A stretch of DNA of 61,825 bases from Flavobacteriales bacterium (GTDB lineage: Bacteria > Bacteroidota > Bacteroidia > UBA10329). The stretch is taken from contig WGMW01000035.1 of assembly GCA_016124845.1 (NCBI GenBank), positions 1 to 61,825 of the forward strand, given 5' to 3'. The translations under genes were made by a program, and so were the position numbers. Below the pieces are notes generated by a model. That model was not told the origin of the DNA. It saw only the letters and a list, made by a program, of their open reading frames with translations, and did not search any database. Below, piece by piece: positions 61,805 to 61,825 of this stretch (positions within the stretch are counted from its first letter, which is position 1; the number at the start of each line of letters is the position of its first letter).

Positions 61805-61825
61805 ATTGAGAATCAGGATGTGGAG

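Noticed and set aside
1-61825. tRNA, rRNA and riboswitch search by eye
   Set aside because: No cloverleaf, rRNA segment or known riboswitch core was recognised in the intergenic regions.

Overview
The window is a stretch of a Bacteroidota chromosome, most probably a Flavobacteriales (Cryomorphaceae-like) marine or environmental lineage. The signs are many secreted proteins ending in a type IX secretion (T9SS) C-terminal sorting domain, a TonB-dependent receptor with a carboxypeptidase-regulatory N-terminal domain, two-component-regulator-type propellers, SPF-type lipoproteins, PurT, PrfC, fatty-acid and sphingolipid-type hydroxylases, and the palindromic repeats usual in this phylum. There are no rRNA or tRNA genes and no CRISPR array. 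Base composition is moderate, with a few clearly AT-richer genes (about 15.2-17.6, 23.5-25.1 and 51.5-52.2 kb). Layout, left to right. 1-2.0 kb: the 5' part of a blue-copper/PKD surface protein and two tandem paralogous secreted proteins. 2.2-4.0 kb: a TPR-adenylate cyclase. 4.0-7.5 kb: a likely metal-uptake operon (His-rich small protein, lipoprotein, TonB receptor) whose receptor signal peptide is interrupted in frame by a repeat element. 7.5-10.0 kb: a DUF3943 protein and a TPR/PD40/T9SS protein. 10.1-13.1 kb: a tightly packed five-gene envelope operon (DUF1361, DUF350, transglutaminase-like, an unknown protein, LecA-lectin-like). 13.4-17.6 kb: a lipoprotein, an unusual periodic intergenic region, a small Fn3 protein and a beta-helix T9SS protein. 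17.6-19.1 kb: a flavin amine-oxidase-like enzyme with a small Fe-S protein. 19.2-19.45 kb: two repeat families. 19.5-23.5 kb: purT, a methyltransferase, and an overlapping GNAT/polysaccharide-deacetylase pair. 23.5-29.5 kb: an ExbD-like membrane protein, a YeiH exporter, a two-component system and lipoproteins. 29.7-40.9 kb: an FG-GAP/UnbV T9SS protein, a DUF1003/small protein/propeller-adenylate cyclase operon, an MBL hydrolase, prfC and a SCO1 copper chaperone. 40.9-48.3 kb: an operon-like run ending in a glycosyltransferase fused to MORN repeats and starting with an S74-chaperone adhesin that contains three exact-period repeats. 48.5-61.3 kb: an M36 metalloprotease, TPR protein, lipoproteins, lipid hydroxylase and desaturase, TlpA-like thioredoxin and a penicillin-acylase family enzyme. 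The right edge carries an IS200/IS605 TnpA gene that is broken exactly at the catalytic tyrosine codon. Functionally the window is dominated by the cell envelope and by secretion. T9SS cargo, surface glycan or lipid modification and metal handling make up most of the genes, and cAMP signalling appears twice with different sensory modules. The observations most worth following are the in-frame repeat insertion in the TonB receptor signal peptide, the Tyr-to-stop TnpA, the MORN-glycosyltransferase fusion, the LecA-like protein in a DUF350 operon, the propeller cyclase with a large charged insert, and the 21-base-period region at 14.07-14.38 kb.
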